Shown: in pieces, positions 44,614-53,282 of the stretch | Numbering within the stretch: the stretch's first letter is position 1 | Layout of the letters: each line of letters starts with the position of its first letter | Assembly (NCBI RefSeq): GCF_041549525.1 | Contig: NZ_CP157456.1 | Location: 496,001 to 560,000 of the forward strand | Reading direction: 5' to 3' | DNA length: 64,000 nucleotides | Origin: Paenarthrobacter aurescens | GTDB taxonomy: Bacteria > Actinomycetota > Actinomycetes > Actinomycetales > Micrococcaceae | Translations under genes and position numbers: made by a program | Notes under the pieces: model-generated | Seen by the model: the letters and a program-made list of their open reading frames with translations, nothing else | The model's database searches: none | What the model was told of the DNA's origin: nothing

Positions 44614-45897
44614 ATGTCCGCCCTCAGAGAATCCCTTGGCTTCCTCACAAGCCGCCTCCGCCAGGTTGGCATTTTCGTCGCCCTGATCCTGATCGTCATT
44701 CTCTTCCAGGTACTCACGGGCGGCATCCTGCTCCAGCCGCAGAACGTCACCAACCTGGTGGTCCAGAACAGCTACATCCTGATCCTGGCCATCGGCATGG
44801 TCATGGTTATCATCGCGGGCCACATTGACCTCTCGGTGGGTTCCATCGCAGGCTTCATCGGCGCTGTCGCAGGCGTGATGATCGTCCATTGGGGCTGGGC
44901 GTGGTGGCTCGCCATCCCGGCCTGCCTCCTGGTGGGTGCGCTGGTGGGCGCGTGGCAAGGCTACTGGATTGCCTATGTGGGCATCCCGGCCTTCATCGTC
45001 ACCCTCGCAGGCATGCTGATCTTCCGCGGCCTGACCCTCATTACCCTCAAGAACCAGCAGATCACCCCGTTCCCCAACGAACTCCGTGCGCTCGGTGGCG
45101 GCTTCCTCCCGGACATTTCCGGTGGCACGTCCGTCCTGGAATGGCTCACAGTGATCCTGGGCGTCGGCGGCACGGCAGCCATTCTTTTCCAGGCATTGAA
45201 GGAACGCCGGGTTCGCCGCAAGTTCAACCTCGAGAATGAGCCCATGGCCTGGTTTGCCGTCAAGAACGGGTTCATCGCAGTACTGATGCTCATCATCACC
45301 TTCCTCTTGGCCAGCTACCGCGGTACCCCGATTGTCCTGATCGTCCTTGCGGTCCTGGTGATCGTCTACTCGGCCTTGATGAACAACAGCATCTTTGGCC
45401 GTCACACCTACGCGATCGGTGGAAACCTCCACGCCGCTGAACTCTCCGGCATCAAGACCAAGAAGGTCACCTTCCGCCTCTTCGTCAACATGGGTGTCCT
45501 GGCTGCCCTGGCCGGCCTGGTCTTTACGGCCCGCTTGAACTCGGCACAGCCCGCTGGCGGTACCGGCTTCGAACTCGACTCGATCGCTGCCGCCTTCATT
45601 GGTGGCGCCGCAGTTCAGGGTGGCATCGGAACCGTGGCAGGTGCCATGATCGGCGGCCTGATCATGGGTGTGCTCAACAACGGCATGTCCATCCTTGGCC
45701 TGGGCACTGACTACCAGCAGCTCATCAAGGGCCTGGTGCTGCTGCTCGCCGTCGGCTTCGACATCTTCAACAAGAACCGCACCGGTTCCGGTGGAGGTTC
45801 CTCCATGGGCCGTCGCTTCAAGTGGAAGACCACGCCGCCTGCCACCGAAACCTCCACACCGGCCACGTCCGAGCCCGTCGCGGTCGACGCGAAATAG
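44614..45897 (+). CDS. mmsB: Monosaccharide ABC transporter permease
   Basis: 427 residues from ATG 44614, five bases after the ATPase stop. About ten or more membrane helices, including the family segments MVMVIIAGHIDLSVGSIAGFIGA and FELDSIAAAFIGGAAVQGG. Slightly longer than ribose-type permeases because of an extra loop (LKERRVRRKFNLENEPMAWF), as usual for MmsB/GguB. The tail is rich in proline and threonine. Completes the ChvE importer. Confidence 0.93.
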   Translation: MSALRESLGFLTSRLRQVGIFVALILIVILFQVLTGGILLQPQNVTNLVVQNSYILILAIGMVMVIIAGHIDLSVGSIAGFIGAVAGVMIVHWGWAWWLAIPACLLVGALVGAWQGYWIAYVGIPAFIVTLAGMLIFRGLTLITLKNQQITPFPNELRALGGGFLPDISGGTSVLEWLTVILGVGGTAAILFQALKERRVRRKFNLENEPMAWFAVKNGFIAVLMLIITFLLASYRGTPIVLIVLAVLVIVYSALMNNSIFGRHTYAIGGNLHAAELSGIKTKKVTFRLFVNMGVLAALAGLVFTARLNSAQPAGGTGFELDSIAAAFIGGAAVQGGIGTVAGAMIGGLIMGVLNNGMSILGLGTDYQQLIKGLVLLLAVGFDIFNKNRTGSGGGSSMGRRFKWKTTPPATETSTPATSEPVAVDAK

Positions 45898-45904
45898 CCC
45901 GCAC

Positions 45905-46921
45905 ATGTCCACAGGGGGAGCGGTGCGACCTCCCGTCATGGGTGATGTTGCCAAAATGGCGGGAGTCTCGCACCAAACCGTTTCCCGCGTTTTGAACAAC
46001 CATCCCAACGTCAGTGTCCGCACCAAGCAGCGGGTGGAATCAGCCATCGCACAACTTGGGTACCGCCGGAACACCGCAGCCCGGAGCCTGGTGACCCGGC
46101 GGTCCCGGACCATCGGTGTGCTTGCCTGCGAGACAGGCCAGTTCGGTCCGGCGAATACCCTCCTGGGGGTGGAGCAAGCGGGACGGGAAGCGGGGTACTT
46201 CGTCAGTATTGCCAACCTCCGGGAAGTGACGGACGAGAGCGTCAACGACGCCATTGCCCATTTCCGGAACCAGTCCGTGGACGGGATCGTCATTCTGGTC
46301 CCGCACCCGGATGTCCTGGCAGCCCTGCACGATGTTTCCTTTTCCGTGCCGATTGTGGCTGTGGGGGCGGGCGCGGGCAACCAGCTGACGGGTGCGTCTT
46401 TGGACCAGCGGCTGGGAGCCCGCCTCGCCGTCGATCACCTGATTGGCTTGGGCCACCGCCGCATCGCCCACATTTCCGGGCCGCCGCACTGGATTGACGC
46501 CGCCGAGCGCATCAATGGATGGCAGGAGTCCCTGGCGAAGGCCGGTTTAGGCGCCGACGTCCTGCTCCAAGGTGGCTGGGACGCGGCGTCCGGTTACCGT
46601 GCCGGGCTGGATCTCATTGAGCAGCACAGCGTCACGGCCGTTTTCGTTGCGAACGACCAAATGGCGGTGGGTGTCCTCCGAGCCGTGCAGGAAGCCGGCT
46701 TCCGCATCCCCGGTGACATCAGCGTGGTGGGCTACGACGACCAACCCGAGGCTGAATTTTTCATGCCCCCGCTGACCACCATCAAACAGGACTTTGAGGA
46801 ACTCGGCCGCCGCTGCATGGAAGCGGTCCTGCAGCAACTGGACGGGGACGGCGGAACAGGCGATCAGATTGTCACCCCCCGGCTGGTGATCCGCGCCACC
46901 ACCGCGGCCCCACTAAACTAG
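45905..46921 (+). CDS. LacI-family repressor of the ChvE sugar importer
   Basis: 338 residues from ATG 45905, seven bases after mmsB. HTH: VMGDVAKMAGVSHQTVSRVLNNHPNVS; effector core TIGVLACETGQFGPANTL, GASLDQRLGARLAVDHLIGLGHRRIAHISGP, ISVVGYDDQPEAEFFMPPLTTI. The recognition helix HQTVSRVL differs from the other two LacI proteins, in keeping with a different operator (TGTTAGCG type) upstream of chvE. As the last gene of the operon it is under its own control. Confidence 0.92.
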   Translation: MSTGGAVRPPVMGDVAKMAGVSHQTVSRVLNNHPNVSVRTKQRVESAIAQLGYRRNTAARSLVTRRSRTIGVLACETGQFGPANTLLGVEQAGREAGYFVSIANLREVTDESVNDAIAHFRNQSVDGIVILVPHPDVLAALHDVSFSVPIVAVGAGAGNQLTGASLDQRLGARLAVDHLIGLGHRRIAHISGPPHWIDAAERINGWQESLAKAGLGADVLLQGGWDAASGYRAGLDLIEQHSVTAVFVANDQMAVGVLRAVQEAGFRIPGDISVVGYDDQPEAEFFMPPLTTIKQDFEELGRRCMEAVLQQLDGDGGTGDQIVTPRLVIRATTAAPLN

Positions 46922-46926
46922 GAGCC

Positions 46927-47499
46927 ATGACTTCCTCCGTTGATACTGCTGCTGCCCGCGCCCGCCTTCTTGAACTCATCAAAGAACTGGCGGTGGTCCG
47001 CGGCAAGGTGATCCTCTCCAGCGGCAAGGAAGCGGACTACTACATTGACCTCCGCCGCATCACTTTGCATCACGAGGCCTCCAAGCTGGTGGGTCAGGTC
47101 ATGTTGGCAATGATCGACGACGCCGGTGTGTCAGTTGAGTGCGCCGGCGGGCTCACCATGGGTGCGGACCCTGTGGGTACCGCTGTGATGCACGCTGCTG
47201 CCGATGCTGGCCGTGCCGTGGACGCCTTCGTTGTCCGCAAGGCCCAGAAGTCCTACGGCATGGGCCGTCAGGTAGAGGGCCCCTCGGTTGAAGGCCGCAA
47301 CGTAGTGGTCCTCGAGGACACGTCCACCACCGGCGGCTCCGCACTGACCGCCGTCGAAGGTGTCCGTAAGGCGGGCGGCAACGTAGTGGCCGTGGCCGTC
47401 ATTGTGGACCGCAACACCGGCGCCAAAGAGAAGATCGAAGCCGAAACGGGTGTGCCGTACCTCTTCGCATTCGGCAAGGATGAACTGGGCCTCGACTAA
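46927..47499 (+). CDS. pyrE: Orotate phosphoribosyltransferase
   Basis: 190 residues with the PRPP-binding motif VVVLEDTSTTGGSAL (about 126-140), the N-terminal KVILSSGKEADYYIDLRRITL and catalytic lysine region FVVRKAQKSYGMG. It joins orotate to PRPP to make orotidine monophosphate in pyrimidine synthesis. AGGAG precedes the ATG, five bases after the LacI gene. pyrE opens a core chromosomal block that resumes at 54 kb (HAD phosphatase, TrmH, fba), suggesting the genes between are later additions. Confidence 0.96.
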   Translation: MTSSVDTAAARARLLELIKELAVVRGKVILSSGKEADYYIDLRRITLHHEASKLVGQVMLAMIDDAGVSVECAGGLTMGADPVGTAVMHAAADAGRAVDAFVVRKAQKSYGMGRQVEGPSVEGRNVVVLEDTSTTGGSALTAVEGVRKAGGNVVAVAVIVDRNTGAKEKIEAETGVPYLFAFGKDELGLD

Positions 47500-47502
47500 G
47501 CC

Positions 47503-47514
47503 TATGCTTGCTGC
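47503..47514 (+). promoter_or_regulatory. -10 box of leaderless promoter for the hydrolase gene
   Basis: TATGCT (47503-47508) plus six bases leads into GTG 47515. Confidence 0.45.
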
Positions 47515-48639
47515 GTGGACGTTCAGGTAGGCAAGCTCCCGGCACCGCCGGAGGTGAACGAAAACCTCCCCGCGCCGGTGAGTACGGAACCGGAGCAATC
47601 AGAGGATCCGGGCTCATGGGCCCGGATCCTGCCCCACGCTGCCCGGCTGAAGAAGACGTCCCGCCGTAACTTCCTCATCACCGCCGGAGCTTCCGGGGCG
47701 CTCGCCGCGGACATGCTCTTCACCCGGCGCGTCCAGGCCGAGCGGCGGTCCACCAAGATCCTCCGTGTCCCTGATCCGTACTCGGACCTGTACTTTCCCA
47801 AGGCCAGTTGGATCCTCTTTCCCGGCTACAAAACCAGTTGGGAAGAGGCCCAATGGATCCTCAACTCGCTCCGTCCGGCGCTGCATCAGCGGGGCCGCCT
47901 TGCCGCCGTCGGGTATTCCAATCTGGGACTGGACGTGGACGAGGTGGTCCGCGAAATCATCCTCCACGTCCGTGAGTTGGGACTGGAGAAGCTGTACTTT
48001 TACGGCCATAGCTTCGGCGGAATGCTCGCCACCCAAGTCGCTGCCCGCCTGCTGGAGCTGCACGGCGTCGAGACGCAGTTAATCGTCCTGGATTCGAGCC
48101 CCTTCAACCGCGCTGACGTGCTTGACCAAAGCTGGTTCGACGGCGTGGTGTTCCTTTACGAGAACGGCTTTCGCATCCCATCAGTCCTGCGCGGCGGCTA
48201 CGAGCTGGGGGAGCGTGTGGCGCACAAGGACGAGCGCACCTGGCGGCAGATCCTCGATCAAAGCCTGGAGCAACTCTCACCGATCGCACCCTCCAGCGTG
48301 CTGATCCAGACGGAGTCGGCGTACATCTACCACTTTGACGGCCTCCGGCTGGCCGGAAAAATCGGGGGAGCCAAGATGGCGTTCATCGGCAACGCCAAGG
48401 ACGGCACCGTGGACTACGAGTCGGCGCGCGCGGGGTGGAGCAAGGTCTTCGGTGCCAACATGGTCATGCCCACGCTCAGCACAGAAGGCGCCCGGCCCGC
48501 CCACGCCAGCCCGCAGTGGAACGGCAGCATCTACCGGCCGTTGCTGGAACGGGTCCAGGACGAGCTGCAACCGCTCCCGCCCGAGCCCCGGGAGCCGTCA
48601 TACCAAGAGCCGAATGGCAAGGTCATCCGCCCGGTCTAG
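47515..48639 (+). CDS. Putative alpha/beta hydrolase with Tat-like signal
   Basis: 374 residues from GTG 47515. After a 45-residue acidic/proline-rich head comes a twin-arginine-like motif KKTSRRNFLITAGASGALA (46-64). The rest resembles an alpha/beta hydrolase: YFYGHSFGGML with nucleophile Ser166, and NAKDGTVDYESARAGW near the expected His region. It is probably exported folded. No substrate suggested. No ribosome site; TATGCT plus six bases precedes the GTG. Close to pyrE (15 bp) but not obviously related. Confidence 0.75.
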   Translation: MDVQVGKLPAPPEVNENLPAPVSTEPEQSEDPGSWARILPHAARLKKTSRRNFLITAGASGALAADMLFTRRVQAERRSTKILRVPDPYSDLYFPKASWILFPGYKTSWEEAQWILNSLRPALHQRGRLAAVGYSNLGLDVDEVVREIILHVRELGLEKLYFYGHSFGGMLATQVAARLLELHGVETQLIVLDSSPFNRADVLDQSWFDGVVFLYENGFRIPSVLRGGYELGERVAHKDERTWRQILDQSLEQLSPIAPSSVLIQTESAYIYHFDGLRLAGKIGGAKMAFIGNAKDGTVDYESARAGWSKVFGANMVMPTLSTEGARPAHASPQWNGSIYRPLLERVQDELQPLPPEPREPSYQEPNGKVIRPV

Positions 48640-48662
48640 GTGAACTTTTGTACAAGTGAGCT

Positions 48663-48678
48663 CTGTACTCGAGTACAG
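48663..48678. promoter_or_regulatory. 16-bp perfect palindrome upstream of the ABC exporter cassette
   Basis: CTGTACTCGAGTACAG is fully symmetric; TTGTACAA (48648-48655) nearby shares the GTAC core. A TATACC -10-like element (48685-48690) follows, so the palindrome may cover the promoter of the genes from 48749. Owner unknown; the NarL-type response regulator at 51337 is one candidate. Confidence 0.5.
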
Positions 48679-48748
48679 GGTGGATATACCCGATCCTCCG
48701 TAGCGTCGTTCTTGACAGGAAATAAGAACGAATTTCGAGGAGCGAAGT

Positions 48749-49726
48749 ATGAACGGCCTACAGCTCACGGGCATCAGCCGCAGCTTCGGTGACCGCAGGG
48801 TCCTCCACGATGTGGACCTCACGGTCCATCGCGGGGAGATCGTGGGATTCATCGGCGGCAACGGTGCAGGCAAAACCACCACCATGCGCGTGATCCTTGG
48901 TCTGCTGACCCCGGATCGAGGAGAAGTTACCTGGGAAGGGTTGCCCATCAGGGCTCAGGACCGGCGACGCATTGGTTACATGCCCGAGGAACGCGGCCTC
49001 TACCCCCAGATGCCGGTGCGGGACCAGATCATTCACTTCGCTTTGCTGGAAGGGCACCACACCGAGGCCGCACGTGAGGTCGCAGACAAACTCATCGTGT
49101 CCCTCGGCCTCCAAGCCCGCGAGCAGGCATTAGTCCAGGACCTCTCCTTGGGAAATCAGCAGCGCGTCCAGTTGGCCGTCGCCTTGGTTGGAAATCCCGC
49201 ACTGCTGGTGCTGGACGAGCCCTTCTCGGGGTTGGACCCCATCGCTGTCGAAACGATGTCCCGGCTCATCCGGGAGCAAGCCGACCGGGGCGTGGGGGTT
49301 CTGTTCTCCTCACACCAACTTGAGCTCGTTGAGCGCCTCTGCGACAAGGTGTGCGTTCTGGATCGCGGCCGAGTGACAGCGAGCGGCAGCGTGGTGGAAC
49401 TGCAGGATGACGGAAAGAGCCGCTGGCGACTCGGCTTCTCCCGCACGGCAGATTCGTTCGCCGCCGAAGTCTCGATGGCCCGGGGCGTCAACGTGGAGTT
49501 TTCCGCCTCCGACCGAACTACAGTGCTCGTCTCGGTGGACGGCTCAGGCCGGGACGTGCCCGGCGAAATCCTTGCAGCAGCGCAACGGCACGGCGGGTTG
49601 AAGAGCATCGCGTCCGCACAAAGGTCCTTGGCAGACCTGCTCGCCGGAAAGTTCATTTCGTCGTCAGATCCAGGTACCAGCCCGGGGGCGGAGCGCTCCC
49701 TCGACAAAGTTGGAGTATCGCAATGA
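48749..49726 (+). CDS. ABC exporter ATP-binding protein (NatA-like)
   Basis: 325 residues: Walker A GGNGAGKTT (36-44), Q-loop YMPEERGLYPQ, signature DLSLGNQQRVQLAVAL, Walker B LLVLDEPFSGLDP, H-loop SSHQLELV, plus a C-terminal extension (about 225-325) typical of NatA/DrrA proteins. It powers an ABC-2 exporter with the permease that overlaps it by four bases. CGAGGAGCG is the ribosome site. Exported substrate unknown; the 37-residue peptide two genes on is a possibility. Confidence 0.93.
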   Translation: MNGLQLTGISRSFGDRRVLHDVDLTVHRGEIVGFIGGNGAGKTTTMRVILGLLTPDRGEVTWEGLPIRAQDRRRIGYMPEERGLYPQMPVRDQIIHFALLEGHHTEAAREVADKLIVSLGLQAREQALVQDLSLGNQQRVQLAVALVGNPALLVLDEPFSGLDPIAVETMSRLIREQADRGVGVLFSSHQLELVERLCDKVCVLDRGRVTASGSVVELQDDGKSRWRLGFSRTADSFAAEVSMARGVNVEFSASDRTTVLVSVDGSGRDVPGEILAAAQRHGGLKSIASAQRSLADLLAGKFISSSDPGTSPGAERSLDKVGVSQ

Positions 49727-50637
49727 GCACAACAACATTTGATCGCACAACCCGCATCGCGGGTCCTTCTTCCGGCAGTGGATTACGCGAGACGCGCCTG
49801 ATCATCCGGCGTGAGGTCCTTACCAGGCTGGGGAACCGGACCATACTCACGGCAACAGGACTTCTGGCCCTTTTCGCCGGCGCCGCTGCCGGGATCGGCG
49901 GATGGTTCTTGGTGGACTCACTGGGCGGGGCTGGTGCAATGAGCTTCGATCCTCGGGCCATCTTCGCCACTGCCATGATCAGCGCATTGCTGGCCTCCTT
50001 GGTCTACTCGGCCTCGAGCCTGACCTCGGGGGTGGTGGAGGAGAAATCGTCAAGGATCGTGGAGATCCTGCTGACCAAGATCGGGATCGTCCCGTTGCTG
50101 GCTGGAAAGATGATCGGCATAGGACTGGTCACCCTTATCCAACTGCTGGCAATCGGCGGAACCGCCGTGGTGGGATTCAGCGTGGTGGGAGGCTGGTCCC
50201 TCATCAACGTCGCTGTGGGACCGAGCCTGCTGTGGTTCCTCCTCTGGTTCCTTCTGGGCTACGTGATTTTCGCGGCCTTGAACACGACCCTCGCTTCCAC
50301 GGTTTCCCGGCAAGAGGACCTGGGTACAGCGGTCATGCCTCTGTCAGTCCTGCAAATGGTGCTGCTGGTGGTCTCTCTCTACGTCCTGCCAATGAACCTG
50401 GGAAACCCGTGGATGGAGGGGCTGTCCTTCGTGCCTCTGTTCTCCTCCTACCTCATGCCGATGCGCTTCGCACTCGAAGACGTGTCCACCTGGGAGATGG
50501 TGCTGGCCGCCGGCATATCGGTGGCAGCGATTCCCGCTCTGTTCTGGCTGGCCACCGTGATTTACCGGAACAACGCACTGCGCACCGGCTCACGGGTCTC
50601 CCTGCAACAGTCCCTGACCTCCGACGAGACGGCCTAG
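49723..50637 (+). CDS. ABC-2 type permease
   Basis: 304 residues, with about six membrane helices. After a cytoplasmic N-terminus (TRLIIRREVLTRLGNRTILTATGLLALFAG) comes SLVYSASSLTSGVVEEKSSRIVEILLTK, a segment diagnostic of NatB/ABC-2 permeases. It forms the exporter with the ATPase just upstream. ATGA overlap with that gene shows coupled translation. Confidence 0.9.
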   Translation: MSTTTFDRTTRIAGPSSGSGLRETRLIIRREVLTRLGNRTILTATGLLALFAGAAAGIGGWFLVDSLGGAGAMSFDPRAIFATAMISALLASLVYSASSLTSGVVEEKSSRIVEILLTKIGIVPLLAGKMIGIGLVTLIQLLAIGGTAVVGFSVVGGWSLINVAVGPSLLWFLLWFLLGYVIFAALNTTLASTVSRQEDLGTAVMPLSVLQMVLLVVSLYVLPMNLGNPWMEGLSFVPLFSSYLMPMRFALEDVSTWEMVLAAGISVAAIPALFWLATVIYRNNALRTGSRVSLQQSLTSDETA

Positions 50638-50697
50638 CTCCAACTCGTCACTTAGTCCACGGGCCCGGCTCATCGGGTCTCTCCAGATAGGAAAACC

Positions 50698-50811
50698 ATG
50701 CCTGACAACAAGCGCAACCAATCATTGGCCACCAAGAAACTCGTCCGCAACATAGCCCTTCTGCTGATCGGTGTCCTGGCCGCCTACGCGGTAACCACCC
50801 TGCTGCTCTGA
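50698..50811 (+). CDS. 37-residue single-helix membrane peptide
   Basis: ATG 50698 to TGA 50811, preceded by AGGAAAACC. The peptide begins MPDNKRNQSLATKKLVRN and ends in a hydrophobic helix IALLLIGVLAAYAVTTLLL at the very C-terminus. Positive charges precede the helix, so the N-terminus should stay inside. It lies in the operon between the permease and an M16-like gene and its stop overlaps the next ATG. It may be a subunit of the exporter or its cargo. Too short for automatic ORF lists. Confidence 0.65.
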   Translation: MPDNKRNQSLATKKLVRNIALLLIGVLAAYAVTTLLL

Positions 50812-50822
50812 TGGAGTCCCTC

Positions 50823-51323
50823 ATGATGACCGCCACTGCCCCGGCGCACCTGCTGGTTGCTCGCTCGGCTCCACGCCGGAGATACTCCCATGATCACCAC
50901 TTGCCGATAGGTCCCGGGACCTTGCTGCCCGACGCTATTGAAAAGTCCGGGCACCGGGCGATCCTTCAAGCCATTCGAGGGCTGCAGGACTCCGCGCCGA
51001 CAGTGACGTGGCAGGTCATTACGTCCCGGCCCAACGGTTCCGCTGTCCTGGAGACGGCGCTTTCCACAGTGGCCGGCTACAGGGTTACGGAGCACGCCGA
51101 AGCGGTGGAGCAGGCCAAGGAGTTTGCCCGGACAAACCTGAACCGCGCGTGGCAGTCCCCGCTTGAATTGGCCCGTTCCCTGGCCCATTACGAGGTAATG
51201 GGATGGGGTGGCGAGCTGGTCCGTGATCCGGAAGCTGCCCTCGACCGGGTGGATTGCGCTGGTATCGAGAAGGCCGCCGAAGGCTTGGTTCGGCCCATCA
51301 AAGAGGTGCTGGGACGCAGCTAG
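50823..51323 (+). CDS. M16 peptidase-like protein without zinc motif
   Basis: 166 residues from ATG 50823 (GGAG six bases upstream); ATG 50811, overlapping the peptide stop, is the alternative. The second half (AEAVEQAKEFARTNLNRAWQSPLELARSLAHYEVMGWG, then ALDRVDCAGIEKAAEGLVRPI) looks like the C-terminal non-catalytic domain of M16/insulinase-type peptidases. There is no HxxEH, so it cannot be an active protease alone. M16 proteins accompany ABC exporters in peptide-maturation clusters. The family match is my reading and needs a profile search. Confidence 0.55.
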   Translation: MMTATAPAHLLVARSAPRRRYSHDHHLPIGPGTLLPDAIEKSGHRAILQAIRGLQDSAPTVTWQVITSRPNGSAVLETALSTVAGYRVTEHAEAVEQAKEFARTNLNRAWQSPLELARSLAHYEVMGWGGELVRDPEAALDRVDCAGIEKAAEGLVRPIKEVLGRS

Positions 51324-51336
51324 GGCGTCATGATCC

Positions 51337-52020
51337 TCAAGATTCCAGCCGTGAACGCGCACTGGGGCTGAGGTCCACAAGTCCTCCTTCGACCGCGGCA
51401 ACCAGGATCTGTACCCGGTCCCGCACACCGAGCTTCTCCATCACGTTCACGAACCGGGCTTTGATGGTGGACTCTGTCACGAACAGCTCTGCAGCCATCT
51501 CGCGGTTGCTCATTCCCCGTCCAAGCAGCTGGATCACCTCCAGCTCCTTTTTGGTCAGCGCGTCCACTAGCTTGGGGTCCGGAATGACTTCAGCTGGAAC
51601 GGACTCAGCGAGTCCTGTCACAACATGCCGCGTCACTTTGGCGGACAGTACGGATTCGCCGGCCATCACAGTGTGGATGGCGGCAGTGATTTCCTTGGGC
51701 AGCGTGTCCTTGACAAGGTATCCCGACGCTCCAGCCCGCAGCAGGTCCACCACGTAGCGATCGGTGGAGAAGGTGCTCAACCCCAATATGGCGATTTCCG
51801 GGAAATCTGCATGGATTTGGGCAGTTGCAGCAACACCGTCCATCACTGGCATCTGCATATCCATCAGGATCACATCCGGCCGAAGTGAGGCTGCCTGAAC
51901 CACGGCCACACGCCCATCCGATGCCTCTCCGACAACTTCGATGGACGGGTCGGACGAGAGATAATCCCGCAGAATCTCCCGGGCCAACAGCTCATCATCC
52001 ACCAACAACACTCGCGTCAT
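51337..52020 (-). CDS. NarL/FixJ-type response regulator
   Basis: 227 residues: receiver domain with Asp8/Asp9 and phosphoacceptor Asp54 (ILMDMQMPVMDG), KDTL lysine, and a LuxR-type HTH (LTKKELEVIQLLGRGMSNREMAAELFVTESTIKARF). GGGGGATCAGG precedes the ATG. Downstream of the histidine kinase on the same strand (48 bp). It converges with the ABC/M16 cassette 14 bp away, so that cassette is the obvious candidate target. Confidence 0.94.
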   Translation of the reverse strand: MTRVLLVDDELLAREILRDYLSSDPSIEVVGEASDGRVAVVQAASLRPDVILMDMQMPVMDGVAATAQIHADFPEIAILGLSTFSTDRYVVDLLRAGASGYLVKDTLPKEITAAIHTVMAGESVLSAKVTRHVVTGLAESVPAEVIPDPKLVDALTKKELEVIQLLGRGMSNREMAAELFVTESTIKARFVNVMEKLGVRDRVQILVAAVEGGLVDLSPSARSRLES

Positions 52021-52068
52021 CCTGATCCCCCACTGTCAGTATCCGAGCCAATCTTCCCACAAGTGCAC

Positions 52069-53271
52069 TTAGGCATCCGCAGACGCCAGCCCTTCCAAAG
52101 GGATGGACACCGCGGTGGTCCAGCGCCCCTCGCTGAGGCCGACGTCCATGAATCCTCCGAACACTTCACAGCGGGCACTCATTGCCTCAAGCCCGGTCCT
52201 GGAGGACATGATGGGCTCGGCGGTGGAGACCGTGTTCTCCGATGCGAGCTGTACGCGATCGGCCCCTACAGCCAGACGCAGATCCACCACCCCGGACGGG
52301 TCAGCATGTTTAAGGACGTTGGTCCCCATTTCCCGAACCGTCCGGCGAAGCGCCTGGCGCAGGCTGGCCGGGATCCGGGCTACTTCCCCTTCGACGACGA
52401 GGCTTACTTTGAAGCCCGCGCGGTCCAGTGCTTCCACAACTCCGTCGAGATCGTGGACCAAGCCAACGGCGGTGGTGGTTTCACCGGACATGGCAGGAGC
52501 ATCCAGCAAACCACCTTCCGGCTGGTCCCTTTCCTCGTCTTTGAGGAGGGTTACCAGGCTGCGCAGGTCCTGCAACGTCTGCTGTGCCGCGTTGCCGATG
52601 CCCTCCAGGATTTGGGAGGTCTTCGCCTGGTCGTTCACGAACTCCGCCCGTCGCGCCTGCATGGCAATGATGGTCACGTCGTGGGCCACGATGTCGTGAA
52701 GCTCGTGGGCGAGGCGGGTTCGTTCCTCACTGCGGACTTGCGCCTGTTGCTCCTGCAAATCGCGGATGTGGTGTGTGCTTTGCTCGTAGCGGTGCCGGTA
52801 GACGTTGACGCTGCGCCACGCCGCGGCCGCAAGGAAGACCACCAGCGCCAGCAGCACCGCCGGTTGGTCGGCCATCTCCGGCGTTGATATGTATAAACCC
52901 AGCAAGACGCTCGGCACGAACAGCGAGAAATTGATGGCCAGCTTCCACGGAAGAAGGAAGGAACAGAAGGCAACCACCACCATCGTGGGGAAGATCATGG
53001 CCACCACAAGGGACGCGTCTCCACCCAGCACCATGATGACGGCCAGGGACAGACACCACGCAACAGCGGCCTGCGTTGCTCCGAGAAGGAGTGCGAGGAG
53101 CGGCAGATACGGGACTACCAGCTCCAACCATCCCTGAAACGACGAAAGATCGTGTTGCTGCCAGCGAATCCCCAATGCCAGGAATAGCAAGGTTGCCATG
53201 ACGATGGCCGAGCGAAGAACCCACCCTCCGGGCAGGGGTTTGACGTCAGCGAGCCAGTTCGTCCTACTCAT
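52069..53271 (-). CDS. Sensor histidine kinase, HisKA_3 type
   Basis: 400 residues. Five or six membrane helices (about 20-152) without a large outer domain, a short coiled linker, the dimerisation box RTRLAHELHDIVAHDV with phosphoacceptor His192, and an ATPase domain with a reduced N-box (REMGTNVLKHADPS) and GLEAMSARCEVFGG. This is the intramembrane-sensing, NarX/DesK-like form often paired with ABC exporters that respond to cell-envelope stress or peptides. Partner: the response regulator at 51337. Confidence 0.93.
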   Translation of the reverse strand: MSRTNWLADVKPLPGGWVLRSAIVMATLLFLALGIRWQQHDLSSFQGWLELVVPYLPLLALLLGATQAAVAWCLSLAVIMVLGGDASLVVAMIFPTMVVVAFCSFLLPWKLAINFSLFVPSVLLGLYISTPEMADQPAVLLALVVFLAAAAWRSVNVYRHRYEQSTHHIRDLQEQQAQVRSEERTRLAHELHDIVAHDVTIIAMQARRAEFVNDQAKTSQILEGIGNAAQQTLQDLRSLVTLLKDEERDQPEGGLLDAPAMSGETTTAVGLVHDLDGVVEALDRAGFKVSLVVEGEVARIPASLRQALRRTVREMGTNVLKHADPSGVVDLRLAVGADRVQLASENTVSTAEPIMSSRTGLEAMSARCEVFGGFMDVGLSEGRWTTAVSIPLEGLASADA

Positions 53272-53282
53272 CCACCCAAGTA

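Noticed and set aside
44512..46380. 622-codon minus-strand open frame
   Set aside because: Antisense to mmsB and the third LacI gene; acidic low-complexity composition with no domain.
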